Shown piece after piece: positions 24,825-35,361 of a stretch of 43,523 bases of DNA. Location: positions 1-43,523 of the forward strand of contig CAMYPM010000014.1 of assembly GCA_947290775.1 (NCBI GenBank), given 5' to 3'. Numbering within the stretch: the stretch's first letter is position 1; every line of letters starts with the position of its first letter. The position numbers and the translations under genes are program-made. Under the pieces are notes generated by a model that was not told the DNA's origin, did not search any database, and was given only the letters and a program-made list of their open reading frames with translations. Origin of the DNA: an uncultured Bacteroidales bacterium (GTDB lineage Bacteria; Bacteroidota; Bacteroidia; Bacteroidales; Porphyromonadaceae).

Positions 24825-27647
24825 ATGAAGAGAAAAGCTGAAAATAAGAAGACAAACGAGGCTTTGTTCGCTGCAGGAGCCATTTCTGTTCATGGTGCTT
24901 CTGTACATAATCTAAAGCATATTGACGTTCGTATACCGCGTCATAAGCTAACTGTTGTAACGGGGCTTAGTGGTAGTGGTAAGTCGAGTCTCGTTTTTGA
25001 TGTTCTTTTGGCTGAGGGGCAACGTCGCTATATCGAAACATTCTCGCCCTACGCCCGCACTTTTCTTTCCAGTAATGAGCGTCCAGAAGTGGATGCCATT
25101 GATGGCTTAAGTCCTGTTGTTGCCATCGAACAAAAAACGGCCTCTACAAACCCTCGAAGCACCGTAGGTACCATTACAGAGATATGGGACTTTGTAAGGC
25201 TACTCTATGCACGCTGTGCAACTCCCTATTCAAGTCAAACGGGGCGAAAGCTGCAACGCTTCAGCGAAGAGGAATTAACCGATCTGATCTTATCTACTTA
25301 TAGTGGCAAAGCAATTGAGTTAATGGCCCCTATCATAAGGGGGCGAAAGGGACACTATAGAGAATTACTGGATAGGATGCGCCGCAAAGGCTACCTAAAT
25401 ATTTTGGTAGATGGCAAAGTGCAAGAGCTAGTCCCGGGGTTGAAGCTTGATCGATACAGCACACATGATGTATCCGTTGTTATAGACAAGTTCATCGTTG
25501 AGGAAACAATGAAGCAGCGTCTTAGCGAAGCCGTTCGCTTATCGGTAAAGGAGGGCGATGGGTTACTACAAGTACGTGAGCGGGAAGATGGGACTGTACG
25601 CCTTTTCTCTACGAAGCTCATTGACCTAGAGAGTGGCATTTCTTACGGAGATCCATCACCGGCTACCTTCTCATTCAATTCTCCACGAGGTTGGTGTCCC
25701 CATTGCAAAGGTTTAGGCACGGTGCATCGTTTGGATAAGGATAGACTTATCACGGATAAGGAAACGAGTATTGCCGGAGGTGGAATTCCTTTTCTCCAAC
25801 AAAAAGAACTCAAGGGTTACATGTCGGAGATTAAGAAAGAACTTGCAAAAGAGAAATTTAGCCTAAATACACCCATTTCAGAGCTTCCCGATGAGCTCGT
25901 TGAGCGACTTCTTTGCGGAGAAACGGATGCCGACCCATCCAATGATCTGTTTTTAGGGGCAATGAAATACCTATTTTTTCATGATTTGCTCAACGATGGT
26001 ATTTCTGTTGACGAATATATGGCTACTGTCCCCTGCCCTGAGTGTGCCGGAAGTCGTCTGAATAAAGAAGCACTCTCTTACCGAATCGGAGAATGGAGCA
26101 TAGCTGATCTCCATGCAATGGACATAGATAAGCTTACTGCCCTACTCCCTGCAATTGAAGAAGCTATCCCCAAACAACTTCATCCCGTAGCAGAAGAAAT
26201 TATCAAGGAGATACGCGTGCGATTAAATTTCTTGCTCAATGTAGGACTCAATTACCTCACTTTAAAACGGACATCTGTTTCGCTAAGTGGCGGAGAAAGC
26301 CAACGCATACGCTTAGCCACACAAATAGGCACAGGATTAGTAGAGGTGCTCTACCTGCTAGACGAACCCGGCATAGGATTACACAAAAGAGACAGTAGGC
26401 TACTGATCAATTCATTAAAGAAACTCCGTGACGGCGACAATACAATAGTGGTAGTAGAGCATGACCGCGACACTATGTTAGCAGCTGACTACCTGATTGA
26501 CCTCGGGCCCGGTGCGGGAAGGTTAGGCGGAAAAGTAGTTTTCCAAGGGTCTCCGGAGAATCTCTCTCTTGCCAATACAATCACTGCAAACTATCTTAAT
26601 GGTATAAAGCGTATTGAGATCCCCTCTAAGCGACGTGCCGGGAACGGACACTTGATTACATTGAGTGGAGCAATTGGCAACAATCTCAAAGGCAATACAT
26701 TAAAGCTTCCTTTAGGGACTTTTATCTGTGTGACCGGAGTATCCGGAAGCGGTAAATCCTCTATCATTAACTCAACTCTCGTACCTGCTATTCGCAAAGC
26801 CTTATACAATGCCAAAGAAGAACCGCTACCCTTCAAGAAATTAGATGGAGTAGAGCATATCGACAAGATAGCAGTAGTAGACCAGTCTCCCTTAGGACGT
26901 ACTTCTCGAAGCAACCCTGCTACCTACACAGGGCTCTTTACTGAGATACGTAAAATCTTTGTATCTCTACCCGAAAGCAAAGCTCGAGGGTATAAGCCGG
27001 GTCGCTTTTCTTTTAATGTAGCAGGGGGACGCTGTGAAGCTTGTAAGGGGAATGGGTATATCAATATCAGCATGAAGTTCTTGCCTGATGTATCTGTACC
27101 CTGCAGTGTATGCCAAGGGAAGCGCTACACCAGAGAAACATTAGAGGTGCGCTACAAGGGAAAATCAATAGCCGATGTGCTGGATATGACTATTAACCAG
27201 GCGGCCGAGTTCTTTGAAAATATACCCTCTATTGCGCCTCGATTAGAGCTCATGCGACAAGTTGGGCTCGGGTATATAAAATTAGGACAACCATCCATTA
27301 CCCTGAGTGGAGGAGAAAGTCAACGGGTCAAGTTGGCAGGTGAACTATCTAAACGAGATACCGGGAAGACACTGTATATCTTAGATGAACCTACTACAGG
27401 ACTTCACTTTGATGATATAAGGTTACTCTTAAACTTGGTCAATAGCTTGGTAGAGCGCGGCAATACCGTTCTTATCATCGAGCATGATATGGATATAATC
27501 AAGTCCGCTGATTGGATCATTGACATGGGGCCTGAAGGAGGAGCCGGAGGCGGAAAGATACTCTTTGAGGGAACTCCGGAAGCACTTTCTCGTAAAAAGA
27601 CTGGTTATACAGGGTATTATCTAAAAGAAGAGCTTAACAATAAATAG
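24825..27647 (+). CDS. uvrA: Excinuclease ABC subunit A, variant with altered first zinc module
   Basis: The 940-residue protein is a full-length UvrA, the damage sensor of nucleotide excision repair. It has two ABC modules: Walker [10 protein letters not shown] (47-55) and GVSGSGKSS (about 637), signatures [11 protein letters not shown] and [11 protein letters not shown], and [12 protein letters not shown] and [12 protein letters not shown]. The UvrB-binding region ([15 protein letters not shown]) is present. In the first zinc module only CPHCKGLG (about 290) remains; the usual preceding CPxCG is replaced by residues without cysteine ([17 protein letters not shown]). The second zinc module ([18 protein letters not shown]) is complete. 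It may be a paralogue beside a standard UvrA elsewhere (inference). ruvC overlaps its stop by one base. Confidence 0.93.
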   Translation: MKRKAENKKTNEALFAAGAISVHGASVHNLKHIDVRIPRHKLTVVTGLSGSGKSSLVFDVLLAEGQRRYIETFSPYARTFLSSNERPEVDAIDGLSPVVAIEQKTASTNPRSTVGTITEIWDFVRLLYARCATPYSSQTGRKLQRFSEEELTDLILSTYSGKAIELMAPIIRGRKGHYRELLDRMRRKGYLNILVDGKVQELVPGLKLDRYSTHDVSVVIDKFIVEETMKQRLSEAVRLSVKEGDGLLQVREREDGTVRLFSTKLIDLESGISYGDPSPATFSFNSPRGWCPHCKGLGTVHRLDKDRLITDKETSIAGGGIPFLQQKELKGYMSEIKKELAKEKFSLNTPISELPDELVERLLCGETDADPSNDLFLGAMKYLFFHDLLNDGISVDEYMATVPCPECAGSRLNKEALSYRIGEWSIADLHAMDIDKLTALLPAIEEAIPKQLHPVAEEIIKEIRVRLNFLLNVGLNYLTLKRTSVSLSGGESQRIRLATQIGTGLVEVLYLLDEPGIGLHKRDSRLLINSLKKLRDGDNTIVVVEHDRDTMLAADYLIDLGPGAGRLGGKVVFQGSPENLSLANTITANYLNGIKRIEIPSKRRAGNGHLITLSGAIGNNLKGNTLKLPLGTFICVTGVSGSGKSSIINSTLVPAIRKALYNAKEEPLPFKKLDGVEHIDKIAVVDQSPLGRTSRSNPATYTGLFTEIRKIFVSLPESKARGYKPGRFSFNVAGGRCEACKGNGYINISMKFLPDVSVPCSVCQGKRYTRETLEVRYKGKSIADVLDMTINQAAEFFENIPSIAPRLELMRQVGLGYIKLGQPSITLSGGESQRVKLAGELSKRDTGKTLYILDEPTTGLHFDDIRLLLNLVNSLVERGNTVLIIEHDMDIIKSADWIIDMGPEGGAGGGKILFEGTPEALSRKKTGYTGYYLKEELNNK

Positions 27648-28228
27648 TGGCAGTAGAGCGAATTATACTCGGAGTAGATCCAGGGACTGTAATCATGGGG
27701 TATGGGCTTCTTAAGATCAACGGAGCCAAGCCTAATTTTATGGCTATGGGCATCATAGAGCTTGGTAAGCTTACGGATCCTTACTTGCGACTTAAACGCA
27801 TTTATGATCGTATTACGGGCATTATTGAGGAGTTTTTACCGGATGAGATGGCTATTGAAGCCCCATTCTTTGGAAAAAACGTACAAAGTATGCTAAAGCT
27901 CGGGAGAGCTCAGGGAGTAGCTATCGCAGCAGCTTTGGCTCGCGACTTACCCATCACCGAGTATGCACCTCGTCGCATCAAACAATCCATTACAGGTAGC
28001 GGAGATGCGTCTAAAGAGCAGGTTGCAGAAATGTTACAAAGACTTCTACACATTCCTCAGGATAGCATGCTTCCGGCATTAGATGCAACTGACGGATTGG
28101 CTGTGGCTCTTTGTCATTACTATCAAACCTCTAACCCACTTGCATCAGGGAATAGAGTACTTCGTAATTGGAGTGATTTTGTGAAAAACAATCCCAATAG
28201 AATAAGAGATCCTTATAAGAAAAGATGA
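27647..28228 (+). CDS. ruvC: Holliday junction resolvase RuvC
   Basis: The 193-residue protein cleaves Holliday junctions with RuvAB. It starts with GTG at the last base of uvrA. Catalytic acids are visible in [12 protein letters not shown] (N-terminal Asp), [11 protein letters not shown] (Glu) and [15 protein letters not shown] (C-terminal Asp pair), with [14 protein letters not shown] between. Length and motif order are normal. The stop overlaps the next gene by four bases. Confidence 0.95.
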   Translation: MAVERIILGVDPGTVIMGYGLLKINGAKPNFMAMGIIELGKLTDPYLRLKRIYDRITGIIEEFLPDEMAIEAPFFGKNVQSMLKLGRAQGVAIAAALARDLPITEYAPRRIKQSITGSGDASKEQVAEMLQRLLHIPQDSMLPALDATDGLAVALCHYYQTSNPLASGNRVLRNWSDFVKNNPNRIRDPYKKR

Positions 28229-30171
28229 AACGCCTATACCGTTACATGCTTAAGCAGTTTATTCCCCTGCTGCTGATGACTACTTCTATCTGTTGGTTCG
28301 TAGTGATCATGCAATTTTTATGGCGTTATACCAATGATTTTATAGGTAAGGGGATCTCTATTGCCACGCTCCTTGAAGCACTTATACAAGTGGCTAAGAT
28401 TAGTTTACCGACAGCCCTCCCCTTAGGTATTCTATTAGCCTCATTAATGACCTTCGGAGGACTTGGAGAGCGATTAGAGCTACTCGCAATTAAGAGTGCC
28501 GGAGTTCCACTGCATCGCATCATGCTCCCTCTGATAGGCGTAGTGGCAGCACTAAGCATCGGCCTTTTCGTTTTTCTCAATACCATAATGATGGATGCGC
28601 AAGTGCGCTTCTACCAAATAGCCTTCTCGGCAAGATATAAACAACCGGACTTGGAAATTCCCGAAGGTAGCTTTTACAATGGGATTAGCGATTACAGTAT
28701 TTTTGTACAAAAGAAAAACACGAAAGATCGCTCACTTGCTGGCGTAATGATATACGATCTATCGGAGGGCTTCTCCAATACGCGTATTATAAGAGCTGAC
28801 TCCGGCAAGCTGGTTATGGACGCCTCCAAAACCTTTCTGAAACTAGATCTATGGCGCGGAGAAAGCTTTCAGCAATTAACTCATGGACTTCAAGAAAGTA
28901 ACCAGAAGGTTTATTCCCAAGATGTAGCGCGCTCTTACTACAAGGAGCATTTTGCTTATAAACAGATCGTTATCCCATTTGATGCTAATTTTGAACTCCA
29001 AAGTGATGAAGGGCTTCGTAATCAATTTGTTGGGAAAAACCTTAGACAACTCACTGCATACATTCAAGATACAGCTCGATACGCATTGGACAGCATTGGT
29101 ACAAAGAATGCAGATGGGATCATGGAAAGGGTGCAGCAAGACCGGAATAGTAGCCTCTCCTACTCAGCACAGGAGAATAATCAAGAGGGTTCTCTTCTTA
29201 CAGATGATAACTATAGACTTCTTTCATTAGACAGTATTCTCACTACTCTACCTCCGAACCAAGTTGAAACAGCGATGCAGAATGGCATTGATCAGCTAAA
29301 AACTCTGGCACAAGATGCTGAAGGGAAGTTTTATGAATATGACTGGCAAGCCTATTCCTATCGCACCCATGATCAGGAGCGGCATAGAAAGTTCACTTTT
29401 CCTGTGGCTTGTCTGCTTTTCTTTTTTATTGGCGCACCATTAGGGGCTATCATAAGAAAAGGTGGTATTGGTACCCCCATGGTGGTATCCGTGCTTATCT
29501 TTATCCTGTATTACATGGTGGATACTTATGGCTACAAAATGGGATACCATGGAGAGTGGAAGGTGTGGATCGGTATGTGGCTATCTGCTTTTGTTTTACT
29601 TCCTTTAGGTGTTTTCCTTACGCTTCAAGCTACTAAAGACTCTGCCACACTGAATCTGGATGCTATCATAGCAAGTATAAAAGGCTTATTCCAGCCGGAA
29701 AAGAAAAGAGAAGTATCCAGACGGGAGCTGATTATCATTCAACCCTCTGCACAAATAGCTTTGCAGGAGGTCGCTACTGCACAAAAGGAGCTTGCCAAAC
29801 TAGCTGCAAACCCATTCTTACATAGAGCCCTTCCTCGACATAACTATTTGATAGAACTCAACCGGCAATTTAGAGTAACCAACGGACAGCTCAACTCCAT
29901 GATTGACAAGCTAATTGACTTTGATGACCTACACGTATTGAGCTACTTAAGAGAGCTGCCGGCTGAAAGACGTTCGTTTTCTTCACTAATTCCTCGTTCA
30001 AGGATAATCTATTTACTCCTTTTGCCTATTCTTCCCTTCTCTTTGCCCTTTATTCTGTACCTTTACCATCGCAAACGAAAAGAAAACAAACGAAAAGAAC
30101 TGCTTAGTACTACACTACAAAAAATAGATACCTACATAAGAGAAGTCTATCAAATTGATAGTCAGGAGTAG
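28225..30171 (+). CDS. LptF/LptG-family permease, long form
   Basis: The 648-residue protein has the YjgP/YjgQ permease layout: N-terminal helices ([20 protein letters not shown]), the [20 protein letters not shown] region, a periplasmic part, and later helices with [20 protein letters not shown] roughly 170-residue extension follows (about 480-648), including a further hydrophobic segment ([17 protein letters not shown]) and a basic tail. It is much longer than the usual 350-400 residues; long versions occur in Bacteroidetes (recall). It probably pairs with the shorter homologue at 23484 in lipopolysaccharide transport. ATG overlaps the ruvC stop. Confidence 0.9.
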   Translation: MKRLYRYMLKQFIPLLLMTTSICWFVVIMQFLWRYTNDFIGKGISIATLLEALIQVAKISLPTALPLGILLASLMTFGGLGERLELLAIKSAGVPLHRIMLPLIGVVAALSIGLFVFLNTIMMDAQVRFYQIAFSARYKQPDLEIPEGSFYNGISDYSIFVQKKNTKDRSLAGVMIYDLSEGFSNTRIIRADSGKLVMDASKTFLKLDLWRGESFQQLTHGLQESNQKVYSQDVARSYYKEHFAYKQIVIPFDANFELQSDEGLRNQFVGKNLRQLTAYIQDTARYALDSIGTKNADGIMERVQQDRNSSLSYSAQENNQEGSLLTDDNYRLLSLDSILTTLPPNQVETAMQNGIDQLKTLAQDAEGKFYEYDWQAYSYRTHDQERHRKFTFPVACLLFFFIGAPLGAIIRKGGIGTPMVVSVLIFILYYMVDTYGYKMGYHGEWKVWIGMWLSAFVLLPLGVFLTLQATKDSATLNLDAIIASIKGLFQPEKKREVSRRELIIIQPSAQIALQEVATAQKELAKLAANPFLHRALPRHNYLIELNRQFRVTNGQLNSMIDKLIDFDDLHVLSYLRELPAERRSFSSLIPRSRIIYLLLLPILPFSLPFILYLYHRKRKENKRKELLSTTLQKIDTYIREVYQIDSQE

Positions 30172-30197
30172 TATTACGCAGGTCGCATAAATATATT

Positions 30198-31415
30198 ATG
30201 GAAAGAAACAAGCTAAGCACGATTGAAGAGGCTTTAGACGCCTTTAAGGAAGGTAATTTTGTAATTGTTGTAGACGATGAGGATCGTGAGAACGAAGGCG
30301 ACTTCATCATAGCTGCAGAGAAGATAACACCTGAAAAAGTCAACTTTATGATGCAATATGGTCGTGGAGTACTCTGCACGCCTATCAGCGAAGAAGTTGC
30401 TGAGCGATTAGAACTTCCCATGCAGGTGGATGACAATACCTCTCTGCACGAAACTCCATTCACCGTGACCGTAGACCTGATTGGTCATGGTTGTACAACA
30501 GGGGTTTCTATGCATGATAGGGCAATGACGATACGCGCTTTAGCTGATCCAAATACAAAAGCAAGCGATTTAGGTCGCCCGGGACATGTAAATCCGTTAC
30601 GTGCTCGCTCGCGAGGGGTATTACGTCGTGCCGGACATACTGAGGCTGCAGTTGACTTAACCCGACTATGCGGTATGCAGCCTGTAGCTGCACTTATAGA
30701 AATCATTAATGAAGATGGTACTATGGCGCGTCTACCGCAATTATTTAAGGTTGCCGAAAAGTGGAATCTGCACATCATTTCTATCAAAGACTTGATCGCC
30801 TATCGTCTCCGTACAGACAATATTCTTGAAGAAGGTGAGCGCATACACCTTCCGACTCAATATGGAGATTTTGATCTTATTCCATTCCGTCAGAAGAGCA
30901 ATGGACGCGAACATATCGCACTTATTAAGGGATCCTTTTCACCGGATGAACCTATTTTGGTACGAGTTCATTCAAGCTGTGCCACGGGAGATATATTTGG
31001 CTCGTGCCGCTGTGAATGTGGTGAGCAATTACACTTAGCCATGCAAACCATTGAGAAAGAGGGGAAAGGAGTTGTCATCTACCTAAACCAAGAGGGAAGA
31101 GGCATTGGACTGATGGCTAAGATGAAAGCTTATAAACTACAAGAGGATGGCCTTGATACGGTAGATGCCAACTTACATTTAGGCTATGAGGCAGATGAGC
31201 GAGATTATGGAGTTGGTGCTCAGATGCTCCGTAGCATTGGCGTAGGTAAAATGCGCCTTATGACCAACAACCCGGTAAAGCGTATCGGGCTTGAGAGCTA
31301 TGGACTTGAAATAGCCGAAGTAGTTCCCTTGGAAATTAAGCCAAACCCATACAACGAAACCTACTTACGAACCAAAAAAGAACGTATGGGCCATAAACTG
31401 CATAACATAAAATAG
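30198..31415 (+). CDS. ribBA: Bifunctional 3,4-dihydroxy-2-butanone-4-phosphate synthase / GTP cyclohydrolase II
   Basis: The 405-residue fusion makes two riboflavin precursors. The N-terminal RibB domain (1 to about 205) has [17 protein letters not shown] (metal and substrate acids) and [20 protein letters not shown]. The C-terminal RibA domain (about 208-405) has the zinc cysteines in [20 protein letters not shown] (about 258-277) and [11 protein letters not shown], then [12 protein letters not shown]. It starts 26 bases after the LptF/G gene. I see no FMN riboswitch in that short gap. Confidence 0.96.
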   Translation: MERNKLSTIEEALDAFKEGNFVIVVDDEDRENEGDFIIAAEKITPEKVNFMMQYGRGVLCTPISEEVAERLELPMQVDDNTSLHETPFTVTVDLIGHGCTTGVSMHDRAMTIRALADPNTKASDLGRPGHVNPLRARSRGVLRRAGHTEAAVDLTRLCGMQPVAALIEIINEDGTMARLPQLFKVAEKWNLHIISIKDLIAYRLRTDNILEEGERIHLPTQYGDFDLIPFRQKSNGREHIALIKGSFSPDEPILVRVHSSCATGDIFGSCRCECGEQLHLAMQTIEKEGKGVVIYLNQEGRGIGLMAKMKAYKLQEDGLDTVDANLHLGYEADERDYGVGAQMLRSIGVGKMRLMTNNPVKRIGLESYGLEIAEVVPLEIKPNPYNETYLRTKKERMGHKLHNIK

Positions 31416-31436
31416 AGATAACTAATACTTAGACCA

Positions 31437-32234
31437 ATGAATATGATGAAGAGATTCTTTTATCTTGCAGCTATCTTTGTTACAGTGCTTTGCACTGCTA
31501 CTGCACAACAAACGTATGACATCCGTCTTAACCTCAATCCTCCCATTAAGGTTCCTCTAAGACAAAATATGAGACAGGATAATTCTGTTTCTTACGGAGG
31601 TCAAAACATGAAGTCTGTCAACAACGTAAAGACTGATCTTGTTTTCTCTATCATGGAGAAGAAGGGGGAAAACTACATTATCAATGCGGTAATCAACAAA
31701 ATTGAAGTTGAGAATGAAGGCATGGGGCAAACCCAAAAAATCTCCTCAGAAGACAGTGAGAATAATTTTAATAAAGCCATAAAAAAGATGACTCACAATA
31801 TAGTTAAGGCGGAGATTACCCCATACTTTGAGGTTGTCGGAGAACCTGTTGCAGTGACAGAAGGGGTAGATAATGAGGTTGTAAAAGCAATCATGAAATC
31901 TTTTACAGACTTACTCAGCGAGCTATATCATGCCTCTGTAAAGAAGGGAGATTCTTGGACCGTAGAAGATAAGGAAGCCGGTTCTAAGAACGTATATACC
32001 CTTACAGATGTAACTGAGCACTCTTATCTGATCAATGCCAAGCTATCCATTGATGGTGACTTCCAAGGAGCTGCTGTAAGTGGTATTGGCTCTATGAATG
32101 TAGAGATTGACCGAGCTACCGGAGTGCCTCTCTATGGTCTTATGACCTTACCACTTAAGGGCAGTGCTATGGCAGAAGGTATGACGATCAATATTGAGAC
32201 GAATACAACCAGTTCATTTGAATTTGCCCAATAA
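31437..32234 (+). CDS. Secreted protein of unknown function (DUF6263-like)
   Basis: The 265-residue product has a signal peptide (KRFFYLAAIFVTVLCTATAQ, cleavage after about 24) and a beta-rich body with YDIRLNLNPP, TDLVFSIMEKKGENYIINAV, VKKGDSWTVEDKE and IDRATGVPLYGLM. The pattern resembles DUF6263 proteins of Bacteroidetes; this is a weak family call. Starts at 31437, 31443 or 31446 are possible. It follows ribBA by 21 bases and is the last gene before a strong terminator. Confidence 0.75.
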   Translation: MNMMKRFFYLAAIFVTVLCTATAQQTYDIRLNLNPPIKVPLRQNMRQDNSVSYGGQNMKSVNNVKTDLVFSIMEKKGENYIINAVINKIEVENEGMGQTQKISSEDSENNFNKAIKKMTHNIVKAEITPYFEVVGEPVAVTEGVDNEVVKAIMKSFTDLLSELYHASVKKGDSWTVEDKEAGSKNVYTLTDVTEHSYLINAKLSIDGDFQGAAVSGIGSMNVEIDRATGVPLYGLMTLPLKGSAMAEGMTINIETNTTSSFEFAQ

Positions 32235-32294
32235 ATATTGATTAGAGGGGAGTCTCTACTTCCTTCTTACCAATACACAACCAGATAATAAAGA

Positions 32295-32325
32295 CCGGCT
32301 AATTGATTGATTAGCCGGCCTTTTT
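32295..32325 (+). terminator. Rho-independent terminator
   Basis: CCGGCTAAT (32295-32303) pairs perfectly with ATTAGCCGG (32310-32318) around a six-base loop, followed by CC and five T. It ends the operon that runs from uvrA to the secreted-protein gene. Confidence 0.95.
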
Positions 32326-32379
32326 CTTTCTGCTCCTCATTTATTCCCGATACTCTTTTTACCGTTGATAAAAGGTATT

Positions 32380-32467
32380 TATCTTTTCCCAAATAGATCT
32401 GTATGTTTCTTTTGAAAAATATAGATCTTTCATTTGAAAGGTACAGATGTTTTTTGAGATAGTAAAG
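32380..32467 (+). repeat. Four tandem 22-bp units (intergenic repeat element, copy 2)
   Basis: The units are 32380-32401, 32402-32423, 32424-32445 and 32446-32467. The third, GATCTTTCATTTGAAAGGTACA, nearly equals the first unit of the copy at 24664. AAAGGTATT precedes and ATGCCGGAATC follows, as in the other copy. Confidence 0.8.
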
Positions 32468-32539
32468 ATAAGCATGCCGGAATCAAGATAGTAGCAACTT
32501 AGTATTATATCATAGAAGTAATATACCCACTGACAAGTA

Positions 32540-32570
32540 TTGAAGCGCTCTCTATCTTGCAGTAGTTTTG
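32540..32570 (+). promoter_or_regulatory. Promoter of the TonB receptor gene
   Basis: TTG at 32540-32542, a 20-base spacer and TAGTTTTG at 32563-32570 match the Bacteroidetes consensus, with a leader of about 27 bases to ATG 32604. I see no obvious Fur-like operator. Confidence 0.7.
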
Positions 32571-32603
32571 CAGTCAATTAGTTTATTTGAAATATTAGAT
32601 ACC

Positions 32604-35186
32604 ATGTTGAAAAGAATTACATTACTATTTTTGTTCCTTACTATCTCCCACACGCTACTGACAGCGCAACATAGTAAGAGTCACTTACCCAGTGATGCAA
32701 ATATCGTTGGACATGTTACCGATGCACACACAGGTGAGCATTTGACCGGAATGACAATTCAAATTAAAGGGACCACCTTCGGTACAACAACTGATGCCTC
32801 CGGGCACTACTTTCTCAAGCACCTGAAGCCCGGAAAACTAACGCTCATCATGCGCGGAGTGGGTTATCAAAGCCAAGAAAAGGAAGTCAATGTCGAAAAA
32901 GATAAAATAAGCGAGGTCAATTTTCAAGCCGTTGAAGACATAATTAGCATGGACGAAGTTGTAGTAACGGCAAACAGACAGGAAACACTTCGTCGTATGG
33001 CTCCTACCGTGGTGAGCATTGCGGATGAAAAATTATTCAGTCGTATCAATGCTAATAACCTGATGCAGGGCCTCAGCTTCCAGCCGGGTCTGAGAGTGGA
33101 GAATAACTGTCAGAACTGCGGGTTCAATCAAGTTAGAATCAATGGATTAGATGGACGCTATACACAGATACTTATTGATAGCCGGCCCATACTCAGCTCT
33201 TTAGCCGGTATATATGGCATGGAGCAGATACCTACCAACATGGTTGAACGAGTAGAAGTGATACGTGGGGGAGGTTCAGCACTGTATGGCTCTTCAGCAA
33301 TTGGTGGAGTTGTAAACATCATTACGAAAGCTCCTTCCGGCAATAGCTTTACCTTCAAAGAATCCCTTATCTTAACCGGCATGAAGAAGCCTGACAACAA
33401 CATCAGCTTCAATGCTTCCCTTGTGAGCAGCGACAATCGAATCGGAGCAGTGGTCTTTGGTCAAGCACGAAATCGAAAGCCCTGGGATGCTAATGGGGAT
33501 AACTATAGTGAATTGGGCTTTCTTAATGCACACTCACTTGGCACACGCGGGTACATTAAAACTTCAGACTTCTCTCAATTGACAAGTGAATTTCACACTA
33601 TTCAGGAAGATCGTCGCGGAGGGGATCACATTTTGGAGTGGCCCGACCATGTAGCCGCTGTATCAGAGCATCTACGCCACTCTATTTATAGTGGAAGCGG
33701 CAAATATGATCTCTTTTCTAAGGATTACAAGCATAAGTTTCAGATCTACGTATCGGGGCAATCTATCCGAAGAGAGAGCTACTACGGTGGTATCGGAGAG
33801 CAAACAGATGCTAATGGGAACCGTTTAGGCGATGTTGGTTACCCTATTCCGCACGAGGCCTGGGGAGAAAACGATGGGCGAAGTAGAGGACTTACAATGA
33901 ACACAGGAGCTCAATACTCATACGACTTTGACAAGCTTTTGTTCCTACCTGCACAACTACTCGTAGGGGTAGAATACACCTACGATTCCCTAAAAGATGC
34001 CATGCCCATACGCCATTGGACACCTGAGCCATCGGGAACAGGAAACAACAGCAAAAATGCAGGCGAAGTACAATCCTTATTCCCTGAGTTAAGACAAAAA
34101 CTCAACATTTGGAGCCAACTGGCACAAATAGAGTGGAAGAATGATATGTGGTCTATTTTAATGGGGACTCGATTAGATGAGCATTCGCTGGTAAAGAACC
34201 CTATTTTCAGTCCACGTGTCACGCTACGCTACAACCCTACTAACGACATCAACTTACGCTTCTCATATGCAAAAGGGTTCCGCGCTCCTCAAATCTATGA
34301 TGAAGATCTACACGTATCTATAGTAGGAGGCGACAGCCAAAAGATCATTAATTCTAAAGACTTACGTCCCGAGTCAAGCCATTCATTCAATCTTAGTGGG
34401 GACTTCTATTTTAAGCATAGAGGGTTCTCTGCAAACCTCCTTGTAGAGGGCTTCTTTAATCGCATCTCTGACGTATTTGTTTTACAGGAGCAACCCTCCC
34501 AAAAAGATGGGTTCAAACGCTATATGAGGACAAATGGACTTGGCTGCAAGGTCTTTGGAGTAAATATAGAAGGACGCTTTGCATGGCATTGGTTACAGCT
34601 CCAATTAGGAGCCACGGTGGCACAAAATCGCTATGATCAACCGGAAGAATGGGGCGAACATGCCCTCTTCGCTCAAAACGGTATGCCCATCATAGAAGAA
34701 GGGAGCATAAAGGTTGAAAAGCTCTCCGAGAAAAGGGTCTTACGTACACCAAATGCATATGGGTACTTCACCTTCAGTGCAGAGCCATTCCACGGTTTCA
34801 CAATTGCTTTAAACGGGAATTTGACCGGATCTATGTTAGTGCCGCACGTTATTGAGTACGGTGCCGGAGCAGCAGAATCAGACCGTTCTGCCGGACATAA
34901 GGCTTCCGACTTTGATGCCTACTTTGACGCTCACCAAATAGCTCCGAAAGATAGAGTTGTTCGTATAGATGAATTAGTAAGTTCACCCTTTTTCTTTGAG
35001 TTAGGTGCCAAGCTATCTTATGAATTTGAACTATTTTCCTCCAAAGTACAACTCAATGTAGGAATGACGAATCTATTTAATTCGATGCAGTGCGACTACG
35101 ATCTCGGAGCATCACGCGATAGTGGATACATCTATGGACCACTCGCACCTCGCTCCTTCTATTGTGGTATTCAATATAACTTCTAA
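32604..35186 (+). CDS. TonB-dependent outer membrane receptor
   Basis: ATG 32604 gives 860 residues. A signal peptide (MLKRITLLFLFLTISHTLLT) is followed by a carboxypeptidase-regulatory-like domain (about 31-110: GHVTDAHTGEHLTGMTIQIK). A TonB-box-like region MDEVVVTANRQET leads to the plug domain, with GFNQVRINGLDGRYTQILID, MVERVEVIRGGGSALYGSSA and IGGVVNIIT. The rest is a beta-barrel ending in YCGIQYNF with a terminal Phe. The NCQNCGFNQVRINGL plug motif is shared with metal, heme or cofactor receptors of Bacteroidetes, but the substrate cannot be assigned. It stands alone between a promoter and a terminator. Confidence 0.93.
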   Translation: MLKRITLLFLFLTISHTLLTAQHSKSHLPSDANIVGHVTDAHTGEHLTGMTIQIKGTTFGTTTDASGHYFLKHLKPGKLTLIMRGVGYQSQEKEVNVEKDKISEVNFQAVEDIISMDEVVVTANRQETLRRMAPTVVSIADEKLFSRINANNLMQGLSFQPGLRVENNCQNCGFNQVRINGLDGRYTQILIDSRPILSSLAGIYGMEQIPTNMVERVEVIRGGGSALYGSSAIGGVVNIITKAPSGNSFTFKESLILTGMKKPDNNISFNASLVSSDNRIGAVVFGQARNRKPWDANGDNYSELGFLNAHSLGTRGYIKTSDFSQLTSEFHTIQEDRRGGDHILEWPDHVAAVSEHLRHSIYSGSGKYDLFSKDYKHKFQIYVSGQSIRRESYYGGIGEQTDANGNRLGDVGYPIPHEAWGENDGRSRGLTMNTGAQYSYDFDKLLFLPAQLLVGVEYTYDSLKDAMPIRHWTPEPSGTGNNSKNAGEVQSLFPELRQKLNIWSQLAQIEWKNDMWSILMGTRLDEHSLVKNPIFSPRVTLRYNPTNDINLRFSYAKGFRAPQIYDEDLHVSIVGGDSQKIINSKDLRPESSHSFNLSGDFYFKHRGFSANLLVEGFFNRISDVFVLQEQPSQKDGFKRYMRTNGLGCKVFGVNIEGRFAWHWLQLQLGATVAQNRYDQPEEWGEHALFAQNGMPIIEEGSIKVEKLSEKRVLRTPNAYGYFTFSAEPFHGFTIALNGNLTGSMLVPHVIEYGAGAAESDRSAGHKASDFDAYFDAHQIAPKDRVVRIDELVSSPFFFELGAKLSYEFELFSSKVQLNVGMTNLFNSMQCDYDLGASRDSGYIYGPLAPRSFYCGIQYNF

Positions 35187-35289
35187 GAGTAAGCCTTGAA
35201 AAAAGGACTTAGGGAAGGCAAAATATTCTCTGAGATATTGACAAGTTTGTTTTGCAGTAGCTTTGCTTTGCGAGACCTCTACAAAAGAA

Positions 35290-35328
35290 AAGCTCCCCTT
35301 CGGAAGTACACTTCTCAAAGGGGAGCTT
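35290..35328. terminator. Bidirectional terminator between convergent genes
   Basis: AAGCTCCCCTT (35290-35300) pairs perfectly with AAGGGGAGCTT (35318-35328). On the minus strand a T-rich run follows, so it should end the FKBP operon well; on the plus strand the T run is weaker but the stem could also stop the TonB receptor transcript. Confidence 0.9.
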
Positions 35329-35361
35329 AATTATTTTCGTTTTCTTCTATAAATGATTCTT

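Larger units (their letters stand above)
32235..32603. other. Intergenic region: terminator, 22-bp repeat, TonB receptor promoter
   Basis: This 369-base gap has no gene. It holds the terminator (32295-32325), the second copy of the 22-bp repeat (32380-32467) and a good promoter (32540-32570). Confidence 0.8.

Noticed and set aside
24664..32467. CRISPR array from the 22-bp repeats
   Set aside because: The units follow one another directly with no spacers, vary between units, and no cas genes are present.
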